A DNA stretch of 64,000 nt from Beroe forskalii (lineage: Eukaryota; Ctenophora; Nuda; Beroida; Beroidae). The notes below the pieces were generated by a model. The model did not search any database. It was not told where the DNA came from and worked only from the letters and a program-made list of their open reading frames with translations. The translations under genes and the position numbers were made by a program. The DNA lies in assembly GCA_011033025.1 (NCBI GenBank), contig WFMF01000367.1, forward strand, positions 62,001 to 126,000. The letters run 5' to 3'. Shown here in pieces: positions 12,101 through 23,450 of this stretch. The first letter of the stretch is position 1, and the number at the start of each line of letters is the position of its first letter.

Positions 12101-15100
12101 AATAGTGCCATTGAATATTTGATAAATTTGAGGTAGGAAAAATATGCTGAATGCACAATTAAACATTATATGCACACATCATCATATATGCAAATTACTT
12201 TGACTCAAAGGGGCCACGGACAGTTTTACCTCTGTTCTTTTGAGGCTGTGCTAAATAGTAGAGCACACCTGTTTTATCTTATTCAGAATAGGATATTAAG
12301 CCTGTTCTATATGGAGCCATGGCTGACATTTGAATTATGTACCATGCGCATCCTTATTCCTAACTGCCTGCTGCAACGGCTTGAATAGTTGAATAATGAA
12401 TTATCTTCGCAATACTGCTTCAATGAATTACCATAGTGGCATTTGAGTTGAGCTGCAGCGCCAAATTTTGCCGTTGAGATTTACCAAGGGCAAGAAATTT
12501 TCTAGCTCGACTTAATATTTTGGCGACTTAGTTGAGGCTATCCATATCAAGCTGCAAACTTTAATTTCAGTCTAATTATCACTGTAATCTAGTTTCGACA
12601 ATACTAGACTTCCGCGTCTTATAATTGATAGAACAAAACGTTTTCAGTAAAGAATGTACTTGAAATGGCCTAGAATGAGCCTTCAAACCCTGAATCAGAC
12701 CGGCACCAAATGCTCGATCTCTTGTCATCACTACATCTTACTAATTACCACGATCTAAAAATACCTCAAAAAGATAGCCCCGTCCAGCATTTCTGGTCTG
12801 ACTTTAAATCATATTTTTCTTTTGTTACATGAAATGGTTTTCGGCGTTCTCATAACGAATTGAAGACATGATCACGCTTATGACGGTGAGACGTGAGTTG
12901 AGTAAGAAAAACAGGTGACAACTTGTACCTTCACCTAATGAGCTTTTACATTTTGTTGCATAATTGTAGACTATAAAACACATTTCAAAGTTGATTAGAC
13001 CAAGTCATGTCTCGAAGGTTTTAGTAAAATGGATTATGACTTTTCGAGGAATTGAGGACAAGACACAAAATGACATTCACTAGGCTAAATTGAATGATGG
13101 ACACATATTTCTAATGATGAATATATTTATTTTTTCCTCCTAACTATATAGTCTGGTCAGTATATGCATGTACCCTGCAAAAATTCAGGAACTTATCCCG
13201 CTATGTTATTCGTGCTTCTTATCATGTTAGAAAACATATAAGCCCAGGAGTATTAAAAAATACCTTGGGGAAACTCGAAAATTGACCACGCCCTTTCCGA
13301 CCGTGGGAAAATTTATCGATCACAGAAAAAATGAATTTATTGACATATATAGCATGATGGGTGTCTAAACCCATGTTTTTTGGGACGCTGAATCGATTGC
13401 AAGGGTTATTTTTAGTCTCTGACCATCACATAAGTCATTAGTGACCACGCCCACCCTTTAGCGTGGGAATTTTTGGGTCATTTTCACATGATATTTTTCC
13501 ATATCAAACTGTGGCATGTTAGGTGTCTAAACCCATGTTTTTTGGGACGCTGAATCGATTGCAAGGGTTATTTTTAGTCTCTGACCATCACATAAGTCAT
13601 TAGTGACCACGCCCACCCTTAAGCGTTGAAATTTTTGAGTCATTTTCACATGATATTTTTCCAAATCAAACTGTGGCATGTTAGGTGTCTAAACCCATGT
13701 TTTTTGGGACGCTGAATCGATTGCAAGGATAACATATTTAGGATTATGTGAGTCTCTGACCATCACCTAAGCCATTAGTGACCATGCCCACCTTTCATCA
13801 TGGGTATTATGTTAGGAGTCTAAACCCATGTTTCTTAGGACTCTGAATCAATTCAAATTGTTAAAATATATGCTATAATCATTATAATGGACGTTAGTGA
13901 GGACACGCATCCATGACCATGATGCGAGAATTTTTCTTGGCCAAAACCAGGGGGAAATACCGGATTATAATAGAACTCACCAAACTCAACAAGTGCACCA
14001 GGAAAGAAGACTTCAAGATGCAGAATCATCAAGTACTAGGTTCGACGAAATCAGGGGGGTCTCCTGCCAAAGATTGACCTCAAGAAGCATATTACAGGAT
14101 GCCAATCTGCCAGGGAAACGAAATATGGACATGCATATGCCTGTGTTTCGGACTATCCCCAATCCCCAGCTCTACCATGGATTTTCACCAAGATCGTGAA
14201 ACTGCTTTTAGCTTTTAAGCGGAACTGAGGCGAATGCGGGGCAATATGGACGTTATCTCCTCTTGGGCAATCACCTGATAACGAGGCTAGAGTACCTCAG
14301 TTTGTGGAGAACCAGGAGAAAAGCTCTCGGAACCAGTGCTGGTTATAGCCTTTCTGGGATTGGAGCTGTCTTCAACAAACGCTAGACAGGCGATAAATCT
14401 TTCCCTCCCTGAAGAAAGAGAAGCTCCTAACTCAAAATTCCGGACTTTCCAGAAGCAGTAGAGGTTTCAACTAGTGAAGCTGGGGAATATCAATATATAA
14501 GTTGAATAATTGAATTTTGGAGCAAACTTTTCCTGGAACAGGGAAACACCAGAAGATTTTGTGTTGGTCAGGGTCAGCCCTACATCATCAATTAGATGCA
14601 ACTCAGGATGGGGAGTATTGTTGAACTCCAGTCAAGCGCATGGAAATTGGTCCCCAGAAAAACAAGATCTAGAGATCTTCGCTCCTCCTCTTAGAGGACA
14701 AAAACTGGTCATATGCGGAGACAATGCTACCAGTCTGGCATGCATACATAGAGAAAAAGGAGGAACGAAGAGTCCTCAACTATGCAATTTCGCAATACAG
14801 ATATTATGGGAATTAGCCCATACCTTCAGAATAAATCTGGAAGCGGAGCATGTTCCAACTTTCCAAGAGGTAAGATTAATGTGACCACAGATTACTTGAG
14901 CAGCCTCCACCAACAGGGTTGAACAGGTAACAACGATTGGAGATAGTTCAGGGTACAGGCCTAACATATTCAACCTCGCTGAGTTAGCTTGTGGGCTGAC
15001 TGACAGAAATCACCAGCTACCTAGATACAAAACCTGTAATGAGCCTCACATTCTCTCATTCCAATGAATGCATTCTACCACACTCGCGGGAGGAAGGAAT

Positions 15101-16651
15101 GAGACAATGCCTTCTCTCCATTCACTGTGATTCTGCGCGGGATTCTGATGGCCCAGGAGCTAGGTGTGCAAAGTTCAGGACAACCAGACGGCAGATACCA
15201 GTGCACGATAGTGCTGATTGCACCAAGATAGGAGACTCCAACATGATTCATAGTTCTCCCAATGTTTTGGGCATGTTTTGGGACATTCCTGTACCACATA
15301 ACATTTCTACACGACAAAGTGTACAACCCTCAACCTGTAAGTTACTTGCTTCATCTGACGGCTTGGCCTGTGCGCTGTTACAGAACAGGCATTCAAGAAA
15401 GAGGCGATTTGGGGCATGTGGTCGAGATTTTAACCAAAGCCTGGAAATCAAGTAACCGACATGCTGAAAAGGGTGGGCTGAATTCTGTCAGAAACGTGAA
15501 ATTGACCCATTCAATACATGTGAGTTGTGACATCAGTCCAATAATGGATTTTTACATGAAATGAAAACAGAGGGAGTGTCATATATCATACTATCATAGA
15601 CTCCTCAGACAGCTTAGCAGTTAAAAATCTGCACTATCCACTTACTTGTCTAGCATTAAAGAGAAGAAACTCTCAGATCATGAGGCTGTTAAGACTTTTA
15701 CGAAAGCAGCATAACAATCAAATCCACACAAGGCTTATGTGATGGTCAGAGACTAAAAATAACCCTTGCAATCGATTCAGCGTCCCAAAAAACATGGGTT
15801 TAGACACCTTACATGCCACAGTCTGATTTGGAAATATATCATGTGAAAATGACTCAAAAATTCCCACGCTAAAGGGTGGGCGTGGTCACTAATGACTTAT
15901 GTGATGGTCAGAGACTAAAAGTAACACTTGCAATCGATTCAGCGTCCCAAAAAACATGGGTTTAGACACCTAACATGCCACATGCACAGTTTGATTTGGA
16001 AATATATCATGTGAAAATGACTCAAAAATTCCCATGCTAAAGGGTGGGCGTGGTCACTAATGACTTATGTGATGGTCAGAGACTAAAAATAACCCTTGCA
16101 ATCGATTCAGCGTCCCAAAAAACATGGGTTTAGACACCCATCATGCTATATATGTCAATAAATTCATTTTTTCTGTGATCGATAAATTTTCCCACGGTCG
16201 GAAAAGGGCGTGGTCAATTTTCGAGTTTCCCCAAGGTATTTTTTAATACTCCTGGGCTTATATGTTTTCTAACATGATAAGAAGCACTAATAACATAGCG
16301 GGATAAGTTCCTGAATTTTTGCACAGATGAGCCTATTTTTGCATATACTGACCAGACTAATAGAGATATGAATTGATCAGATTACAGCCTAAATGCTGTA
16401 ATCTGATCAATTCATATCTCTATAGTTAGGAGGCAAAAATAAATAAATTCATCATTAGGAAATATATGTCCATCATTCAATTTAGCCCTGTTAATTTCAT
16501 CTTGTGACTTGTCCTGTGGTTCGTAAACTAAAATATTGAAAAGGCGCGGTTAGGTCGTGTGACTTGTTGTAGCTTTAGGATTGTAGTCCTTCCTGACTTT
16601 GACGTTGCTGATCTGTATCGGAGTGCTCTCCACTGCAACTTCTTCTGCAGC
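6190..16651 (-). CDS. SF3A1: Splicing factor 3A subunit 1, 3' ten exons
   Basis: SF3A1 is a U2 snRNP subunit that acts in the nucleus during spliceosome assembly. Exons in gene order: 16651-16564 (KVRKDYNPKA), 11936-11864 (ISPITGERI), 11068-10956 (LQEHMRVALLDPRW), 10211-9977 (LKQLAERRTDIFG, GKKIGEEE, WDGHS, EQIEAI), 9796-9615 (proline-rich), 9449-9163 (Gln/Ala-rich), 7553-7450, 7056-6936, 6558-about 6450, and 6291-6190. The last three form the C-terminal ubiquitin-like domain (GLPSGKQKI, then LKDTNSLAFFN), ending IKERGGKGK. Order and motifs match the human protein. The N-terminal SURP modules were not found in the window, so the 5' part must lie upstream or be missing. Two junctions are irregular: the acceptor near 9797 lacks AG, and no GT donor follows the exon near 6450. 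The intron between 11937 and 16563 holds a DIRS-like element. The donor of the first listed exon (AAGTCA) is weak but phase-compatible. Confidence 0.88.
6292..6449 (-). other. Last SF3A1 intron with unclear donor
   Basis: The acceptor (ATTTTCAG before GGAATGG) is good, and a CTTAAC branch-like sequence lies about 10 nt upstream of it. No GT donor occurs within about 80 nt after the conserved KQKI codons. A phase-0 join somewhere after KQK is required by the downstream frame. Confidence 0.5.
7600..7935. repeat. GGTTACCATGGTAACC palindrome cluster in SF3A1 intron
   Basis: Multiple copies of the short palindrome GTTACCATGGTAAC and variants occur at about 7608-7641 and 7750-7925. Between them (about 7652-7697) is a duplicate of the acceptor and 5' part of the 7553-7450 exon. 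The stretch 7831-7878 carries an inverted GTCTGACCC/GGGTCAGAC pair around a CpG-rich core. Confidence 0.65.
7940..9160. other. SF3A1 intron with a CCAAT-type hairpin
   Basis: Intronic sequence between the exons at 9163 and 7553. At 8586-8640 an inverted repeat carries TTGACCAATCAGCG and CGCGCTGATTGGTCA. Near 8345-8485 an inverted pair (CGAAGGAGGGCTC against GAGCCCTCCTGTAATCG) suggests another small foldback element. Neither open frame at 8280-8576 is convincing. Confidence 0.4.
9185..9400 (-). repeat. In-frame Gln/Ala minisatellite in SF3A1
   Basis: Within the coding exon 9449-9163, a 15-bp unit is repeated about 10-11 times and encodes VQQAA or close variants, grading into Q runs. The reading frame stays open through the array and matches the frame of the flanking exons. 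In the human protein, as remembered, the equivalent linker is proline-rich. Confidence 0.8.
10394..10580. mobile_element. CpG-rich palindromic MITE-like element
   Basis: The outer arms are GACAGTTCGAACTGCAGTTT with GCGCG on the left and CGCGCAAACTGCGGTTCGAG on the right. Two inner palindromes are present: CGCCGCGCAAACTTAGTAAG with its complement, and GGGCGGTGTAAGTTACTTAC with its complement. Related copies lie near 25441 and 32938. It sits in an SF3A1 intron. Confidence 0.65.
10590..10955. repeat. CAGA/CAAA microsatellite with two partial exon copies
   Basis: A (ACAGACAGACAA)-type simple repeat fills 10590-10945. Embedded in it are two diverged copies (about 10624-10690 and 10766-10815) of the 3' end and donor of the SF3A1 exon 11068-10956. 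They encode RALEEKKRHEDPYDPG and RVLEEKRHEDPYAPG on the minus strand. The long open frames here, including one of 212 codons on the plus strand, come from the simple repeat. Confidence 0.8.
11069..11863 (-). other. SF3A1 intron
   Basis: Intron between the exons 11936-11864 and 11068-10956, with donor GTGAGT and acceptor CCCCAG. A single CCAAT-like GACCAATCAA lies near 11418. Nothing else was recognised. Confidence 0.6.
13915..14480 (+). pseudogene. DIRS-like reverse transcriptase remnant (copy 1)
   Basis: Broken frames show the RT start GKYRII.EL.KLNKC, the downstream block PALPWIFTKIVKLL, and later a segment equivalent to the KS..Q..FLG.ELSS region. Stops and frameshifts interrupt it, and no YxDD box is readable. 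Copy 2 (35521 onward) aligns along its length and resolves some of the frame breaks. Confidence 0.7.
14510..14884 (+). pseudogene. DIRS-type RNase H remnant (copy 1)
   Basis: A 124-codon open frame contains SGWGVLLNSSQAHGNWSP, LEIFAP, VICGDNATSLACIH, GGTKSPQLCNFAIQILWELA and LEAEHVP. These match, in order, the DIRS/Ngaro RNase H pattern (aspartate in a GDN block, GGT.S..L, AEH.P). The first catalytic aspartate is not visible in this copy; copy 2 has DASNSGWG there. Confidence 0.8.
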
Positions 16652-19600
16652 CTGTAATAGTTTCAGTTAGAAATGCTGGGATTCCAGGGGAGGTTCATGG
16701 TTTTCAGGTTATCCCAATTAATCCCCTCAAAATCAAACTCCCCCAGCCCTCCATTGGCCATTATTTGTATCAACCAAAAGTTTTGGGGTTGACCCTCATG
16801 CTTGGGTGTGGTCTAAAACCGTACACGAGACTTATCTGCATGATAACCAAAATATAAGTGCTACAATAAGATCCAATTGTACCAAATGGGATATTTGGGG
16901 AGAAAAGTTATTATTCCAAGGGATTGATGATTAAGCAATTTGTATATATTGTTTGTTTGTAGCTAAATTTACATATTTATTATCAAACATTTGTTTGATG
17001 TGGACACCTGTACTCTGGTCATCCATCTAGCGTGATCTAAGATGATGGCTTACTAATGAAAATATAAATATAGCTAATTTATTACTTTACCATCTATGGT
17101 AAAGTAATAAATTGGCTATACTCATTTTACAAACATGTCTCAAACGTAGGTATCTTCAAATCATCAGTTTTAATTTGCAGGTTCTTCATTATATTTTATC
17201 AGTAAACGAATCGAATACTCGAATTTTATGCTATTAAACACAAATAGGAGATAAAACGACTACAATTCGCCAAATTACACCTGTGATTATGAAGTTATGA
17301 TAACATCCAATATTCAATATTCATATGGATATCCGCTATTAACAACTCAGTTGCTCAACCCTAGTGATTTATCATAATATTTAGCACTATTAATTATTAT
17401 ACCAATATTATACGCAGTTTTAACCACCTGCACCTGTTATAGGTGAATTACGGCCCATTATATTTTACCCCCAGCGCTCAATTGCTCAGCCACTCAGATC
17501 GCAGTATCATACAAATCGTGCTCACTGATTCCCCATATTTTTACCCACCATGATAGTTCAAAATGACGTCATTATCATATGTTTACTAGAGTAATGACTT
17601 GAGTAAACATACGGGTACACGTCTGTCTGTGCTCTGTGCAGAGCTTTTGTTATTCTAAACAGGCATGTAGACTGGAGCAGTCTCACCGCGGTGTCTCGAC
17701 CTAGTTTACGCCGCGGTGTCTCGACCTTTTGAGGCGCGGCGTAATACGACGCGCGGGGTACTTTTTGCGGCGCTTTACAGCACGCAAATGTAGTTTATAT
17801 TATGCAAAACATAGTAAAGCAAATTTTCGCGCTACCTGTATCAGTATATCATGCGCCGCAAAAATACCTAAGCGCGGCGTGATACGCCACGCTCCAAAAG
17901 GAGGGAAAACCAGGGTTATGAAATATGTTATGGAGTCTACAACGGCGTAGCAGGCGTAAAATAGGTCGGAACACTACGATCACGTTTAACTCTAAGGTGC
18001 CGTTGGTCGAAGATACTATTTGAGTTGGCTAATATGTTGCTTCTGGTTTCGATTTACGTTTTCCTTATGCCCCACCAAACAGTGTGCATTTAAGGCAAGG
18101 AAATTAACCGCCCTAGTAGAGGTGCACTCTAGTAGAGTCGTTAATATATTGCCCAATCATCCTGTTTCAAGCGTTATGTGTCCATATTGTGATGATTATT
18201 GTTGATTAACTATTAACTAAGTAATAGTTTCAAAATTTTATTTATATTTTTCACCATGTGTTTCAATCTACTACAATATTTCAGTCCAACCCATATAGCT
18301 CTTTGTTCGCCCTTTTTTTCCAAACAATGATGGTTCCTTTCAGTTTATTCTTTTCATTATTCTTTTTAAAACATTTAACTCTCACAAAATGTCCCAGTAC
18401 CTATATTGTGAAACTTTTTGTGTTCCTCTGCTACGTTTTCTCTCTTTATGCCCCCGGTTATTATAACTTACCTACCTGAACCCAGTACCTAGTACCTACC
18501 ACACCCTGTAAGCCTGTACTACCACACTCAGTAACTACCACACCAATTCCATACAAAGAAACTTTCAGTGCCACTACCGTGTACCTTCCTATTTCCTACA
18601 AGGTGTTACGAGGATCTGATAATTTGCCTTGTTTTGTCATTACATCGGTAACAGATTAGGGCAGCTAGAGGTCCCAGTAGTATTATTCGTGCCTGAGAAG
18701 ACGCCATTATCATAGCTTAACGTGGCATACCTAACCGCCTATATTATAATTTGTTCTTGAGATTGTTAGGATAACATCAATATATCACCTGTTTTATAAA
18801 TTATCTTTGTGTAATTTGTTACGGCTGAGACCCCACCGAGGCAATTTATACCCCATGCAGAGAATGCTGGTGAGGGAAACCAGTCTCGCACGGCTCGGGT
18901 TTTATATGTGCAGCTCTATAATCTACACGAAGAGAAAGGTGGCGAGTGAAACCCTCTTCGCTGTATAATTTATTCACTTGATTACGTTTCAGAGCCTTCA
19001 AGGTTTTCCATATGCAAGGCATATGATTCACATACACACATACACTGTATGATTCAGTATGATTCATTATGATACAGTAACTGTGCGTTGTGAACTGTGT
19101 AGATTTGCGTGTGCAATTGTTAGTATCTAAAGTTATAATCGAGAACTCCTTTTCGAGCTATCTGCACACATATAATGCGTTATTCTGTAAAATCTACATG
19201 GGCTACCATCCATAGTATTAGTCCCATAGTATTAGTCCCATGCTTCGTAAGTTCGAAAATGAGTTTCCATTTTGGGAGATAAAAGCATCTAGTATAGCTG
19301 TTGTTTTCTGTTGTTTTCTGTTGTTGTTATTATTGTTTTTGTAGATTCATGAGTCTTTGTAGTTGTTATGGTTACAATAGTTTCATACATAGGATCTGAA
19401 GAGGAAGTACTCGCCTATTGATGTTGAAAGTTGTTGTTGTTTGGAATCGAGGGTAAGGTATTTTTATCTACAAACTACAGTACAGAATTGCTGAAGTCTG
19501 TTCACCAAGTCTTTATAGTTAGTAATCCAAAAATAATAAAAGGAGTAATTTAATATCATGCTCATATCATGCTCATATCATGCTCATAGATTTATGCAAG

Positions 19601-21754
19601 TGTCAAAATGTATGAATAAAGGAGATTCAATGATTTTAAAACGTATGATTTTAAAACAGCCCCGGATAAATTTTGTGAAAATTGGATCGGCGAAAAATAT
19701 TTCAAACTATGTAATTCGTTTTACAGAAAATCGAAATATTTCGAACCGCACAAACGTACCGAGCAAGCTGCTTTATAGGGGTGTGGGGCGCAGCCCCCGG
19801 AAAAATTTTGGAAAATTGGGTGTTTTAGACTATTTTATTGGTCAAAATATATCAAGTTTATCGAAAATAAAAATATTTGATAAAATAAGAGCAAGATTTT
19901 GGGATGCATCGATCGAAGAAGGATTGATAAAAACGCGCATTTTACAGTGCGCGCAACTTACTTAATTCTTAGAATTTCTGTCGAAAGTAGTGTCTCTTAA
20001 CGCGTTTTATAATCCATCGATCCATGTGAACACATGCCATATATGGGTAAGGAAGAGGGGTAAGGAAGAGGGGCCGAAACACTGTATGAGGTGCACTAGA
20101 GCCACTTAATTACCCTGCCCGACTGATGACTTTATCAGAAATAAGACGAGTACGTTGGTGACGAACGTCTTTAATTTTGTAACAGTTAAAATTCCTTGTG
20201 TCTTGTAATAATTCAATATATCATTCATCATAGTCATACAACATGAGAAGTTTATTGGTTAGAACATGCAACTCATGACCTTTTTTTTATCCCGGTGCAG
20301 CATTATCTAGCTTTTAAGGCCTTTGAGCCATTTTAATTGTTCAACGTGATAATTAGGAATGATCAAATTAAAAATAACATATCATTCCATTTTATCAACT
20401 ATTAATTTTAATTAAATCGGATTATTCATTTGTTTAGGATAATGGGTGCAATTGTTTCAGTGTGTTTCATTAATGGACCTGCAAGTGTTTCAGTATGTAT
20501 CAGTTGTTATTTGTATCATGCTCTATCCACTGAACTGCTTGATAGTCCACCTTTTTTTTTTTAAACCATATGAGTACACATGGATCGATCGGTAAAAACG
20601 TGTAATATTTTGTGATAAATTCTCATTTTGCCACAAAATAAGAAGCAGTTTTATAGCTCTTTGGTTAAAAACTTTCTACGTTCAACATCATTATCAGCCA
20701 TATTAAAGTATTAAGGTACGCGACTACTCTCTTTAAATTTGATAGTATAAAGTAGTGTTGAAAAGTTTAAAACTATTGTCTACAGAATTAAAAAATTGAA
20801 CAGATGACTGGAATCCATGTGGCATAGAGACATTTGGTTGATCATATTACAGCAACTTTTTACTGTAGTTTATATAGATAACAATAGTTGTGGGGTTACT
20901 TGAGCTGAAGAAACACGTGTTAAATTTTAACTAACTTTATAAGTTTCTCAACCAACACAGCCCACACCTGCGTTATATATCTGTATTGTAAGTAAACTAG
21001 GGGGTCTTACAAGATCAATTCCCCGTACTGAACCATGGTAATGATCTCACAGTCAGTCGTTCACGACTCTCATATTCAATCAAATCAGTAACCAGATCAC
21101 CTGATCACACCATCACCTATTTCCTTTCACAGTTCAATTATATCACAAAAGAAATATTTGAGTGGAGCATTGTTGTTCGGTTTTCAACGGCAGCAATTCA
21201 ATCATTTTGTTTCATGTTATTTTTCACTTTTTACAATTTATTTTTCAGAAAACTTTTTATTATTTGCAGAAAAGGAACTTTGGATCTGAGTAAATTCTGA
21301 TATTCTATTCACCATTTTCTTAACATAGCACGTATAGCCGAAAGTAAAGAAATTTGACACTACCAATTGACAATTTACTCTTGCAATGGTCGCCTCTCAT
21401 CCCATGACATCTCATAGATAATTTCCTTAATGACCAAACAATGATCCCGGATAATATGTATCATGGAGAATGATTACTTAGATTATTTCTTCATTAATAA
21501 ACACTGCCTTTCCGCCATAAAGTAGTAAGACGTGCGAATACGCGTGTTGAGTACTAACAAAAAGCCGAAATGGCTCATGCAAAATTAACATTAAACTATG
21601 TACAATGTTCATTAGGAATGGCATTAGTCACAGAATTAGTGCGAATTATTCTTACTCAGATCAAATATTCAGTGTCGCTGTTGAAATTGTTTTTGTCGTT
21701 GTTTTACACATTGGTTTTACAAATGCAGTTGTCAACTCTTTTTACTGTCAAATC
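16652..21754. other. Long stretch without a recognised gene
   Basis: Probably the intron or 5' flank upstream of the first visible SF3A1 exon. It contains a hairpin at about 17071-17118 (AATTTATTACTTTACCAT against ATGGTAAAGTAATAAATT), a CpG-rich palindromic element at about 17690-17900, and a dispersed repeat near 17525-17600 that is also found at 48530-48590. No SURP-domain exon was seen. The 135-codon frame at 19558-19965 has repeat-like content (GGGGCGCAGCCCCCGG near 19787). Confidence 0.4.
17690..17900. mobile_element. CpG-rich palindromic MITE-like element
   Basis: Contains GGTGTCTCGACC twice (about 17690 and 17716), GCGGCGTAATACGACGCGCG and a GCGGCGTGATACGCCACGC counterpart, plus GCGCAAATGTA-like arms. 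It resembles the segment at 2395-2640. The outer ends are not sharply defined. Confidence 0.5.
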
Positions 21755-22559
21755 GGTAATTTGGTAATCTGTCGACGGACAGTTACCGGTCGGTTACCGG
21801 TCACTTAACGGTCGGTTAACGGTCGGTTAACGGTCGGTTAACGGACGGTTACCGCCCACGGACAGTTACCGGTCGGTTGACGGACACTTAACGGACGGAC
21901 AGTTACCGGTCGGTTACCGGTCACTGACCGGTCACTTAACGGTCGGTTAACGGACGGTTACCGCCCACGGACAGTAACTGGTCCTTTTATGGTCGGTTAA
22001 CGGTCGGTTAACGGACGGTTACCGCCCACGGGCAGTTACCGGTCGTTTAACGTACGGTTACCGCCCACGGAGAGTTAACGGTCGGTTACCGGTCACTTAA
22101 CGGTCAGTTAACGGACGGTTACCGCCCACGGGCAGTTACTGGTCGGTTAACGGTCACTTACCGGTCGGTTAACGGTCGGTTAACGGACGGTTAACGCCCA
22201 CGGGCAGTTATCGGTCGGTTAACGGTCGGTTACCGCTCACTTAACGGACGGTTACCGCCCACGGGCAGTTACCGGTCGGTTACCGGTCACTTAACGGTCG
22301 GTTACCGGTCGGTTAACGGACGGTTACCGCCCACGGGCAGTCAACGGTCGGTTATTTACGTTAGGTTACCGCCCAAGGTCAGTTACTCGTCGCTAAAGGC
22401 CGTAAATAAAGCATCTCAATTGTTTTTCCAGACCCTCATCAGTTCAGGGATCTCCTTGCTGAAGTTCTGTCTGATGGAAGGACCAGTTCTGGTAAGGTTT
22501 TGCTTCTTCACCCACCCACATGAATTCACACAGAGCAATCGCAATGCTAGAGGAGTCGG

Positions 22560-22959
22560 ATCAGCTGCGTCCAGTTCCAAGCTGCATGTGCTTCTTGGCA
22601 TGAATCCACATGCCCTCACAGGTGTTGGTGTGTACGTGGACCCACTCACTGGTGTACCAGTGAGTGGGTCCACGAAGCCTCTTCCATGTGGTTGACCTCC
22701 AGATGGGTGAAGCCATGCTGAGAAAGGGAGCCGTAACCCTTCCATTTGTCTGTCAGGATGATGGTTCCTGGTTAAACTTACTCCTTGATGAGACGGGTAA
22801 GGGTGTGTTTTTCTCGCCTGTTCTCTGGACACTCAACAAGGAAACATTCCCGCTGTTCCGACGGCAACCACCAAGCACCCACTAAACCCACTTCCCCTCA
22901 ACACGTCGTCCCCGAGTATACTTCCTCTTCCCGAATTTGGATTCATCAACCTCCAGGAT
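22560..22959 (-). pseudogene. Merlin (IS1595/ISXO2-like DDE) transposase, broken
   Basis: On the minus strand, frames that must shift at least twice read EVDESKFGKRKYTRGRRVEG and KWV, then a stop. They continue with ECFLVECPENR, LTRLIKE, PGTIILTDKWKGYGSLSQHG, FTHLEVNHMEEA, FVDPLTG and NTCEGMWIHAKKHM. These correspond in order to the conserved blocks of ISXO2-like/Merlin transposases, including the first acidic residue (VDESKFGKRK), the TDKWKGY block and the glutamate near the end (CEGMW). In-frame stops and an internal inverted duplication show it cannot be translated whole. Confidence 0.88.
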
Positions 22960-23007
22960 GTTTGAGGGGGTTGGCGTCGTCTTCTGAGTCGGGACATGTC
23001 AGTTACC

Positions 23008-23450
23008 TTATCGGCCTTTATAATTTATTTAACTGGCCCTTAATAAGGACAAAAACGACTTTGATATTTTTGTCCAAAGGCCCGGTTAAAAAAAGGCCGG
23101 TTTAAGTGGGGCCGGTCAAATTGAAGGCCAGTTAATCAAGGTCAAATGAAACTTATATGACTTGGCATATAGAGTGTAAAATTCACTGGAACATATAACA
23201 AAACACGATAATGACCTAAATCATATTATATCAGACCGGGATTTAGGTCTTTTGATGCAATTAATTAAGTATAAAGGGGTTTTAAAGGTCATTTAATAGC
23301 AAAAAAAATCCTTGATCTGGCAACCATCCGAAAAAATTTTGTCCAAGGGGCCGGTTAAAACGGTTCAAAAATGATTCAATTTTTGTCCATAGGGCCGGTT
23401 AAAAAAAGGCCGGCTAAAAAAAGACCGGCTAAATAAAGGCCAATAAGATA
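23008..23450. mobile_element. Small element nested in the Merlin copy
   Basis: The left end reads TTATCGGCCTTTAT with an ACTGGCCC block. The right end reads GGCCGGCTAAAAAAAG, then AAAGGCCAATAA, so the ends are imperfect inverted repeats. The interior has repeated GGCCGGTTAAAAAAAGG motifs. It lies upstream of the readable transposase and may have removed its N-terminal codons. Confidence 0.55.

Larger units (their letters stand above)
13149..16359 (+). mobile_element. DIRS-like retroelement, copy 1 (decayed)
   Basis: Inverted terminal repeats begin TAGTCTGGTCAGTATATGCA on the left and end with the complement on the right. ATA flanks both sides (13146-13148, 16360-16362). Each arm contains tandem units of about 163 bp marked by TCTAAACCCATGTTTTTTGG: three plus a degenerate unit on the left and three on the right. 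The interior holds remnants of reverse transcriptase and DIRS-type RNase H on the plus strand. Terminal inversion, RT-RNase H order and the RNase H subtype support the DIRS group. Compared with copy 2, it lacks the tyrosine recombinase segment but keeps about 620 bp (about 14985-15608) that copy 2 has lost. It lies in an SF3A1 intron, antisense to the gene. Confidence 0.85.
13056..16514. repeat. Foldback repeat interrupted by a DIRS-like element
   Basis: The left arm (13056-13148) matches the reverse complement of the right arm (16423-16514), sharing GGCTAAATTGAATGATGG and CCTCCTAACTATA. The central arms (16361-16388 and 16395-16422) form a near-perfect 28-bp hairpin around CTAAAT. Together they make one palindromic element whose left arm was split by the insertion at 13149-16359. 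The intact right arm reads as the empty site. Confidence 0.85.

Noticed and set aside
16670..16765. Minus-strand reading GEFDFEGINWDNLK as a possible SF3A1 exon
   Set aside because: No match to the expected acidic or SURP regions, a stop follows soon, and no convincing splice sites frame it.
19558..19965. 135-codon plus-strand frame
   Set aside because: No recognisable domain; contains a GGGGCGCAGCCCCCGG repeat-like segment and lacks coding-like composition.
22416..22832. 138-codon minus-strand frame as a gene
   Set aside because: Only parts of it are in the transposase frame; the conserved blocks require frame changes, so it is treated as a pseudogene.
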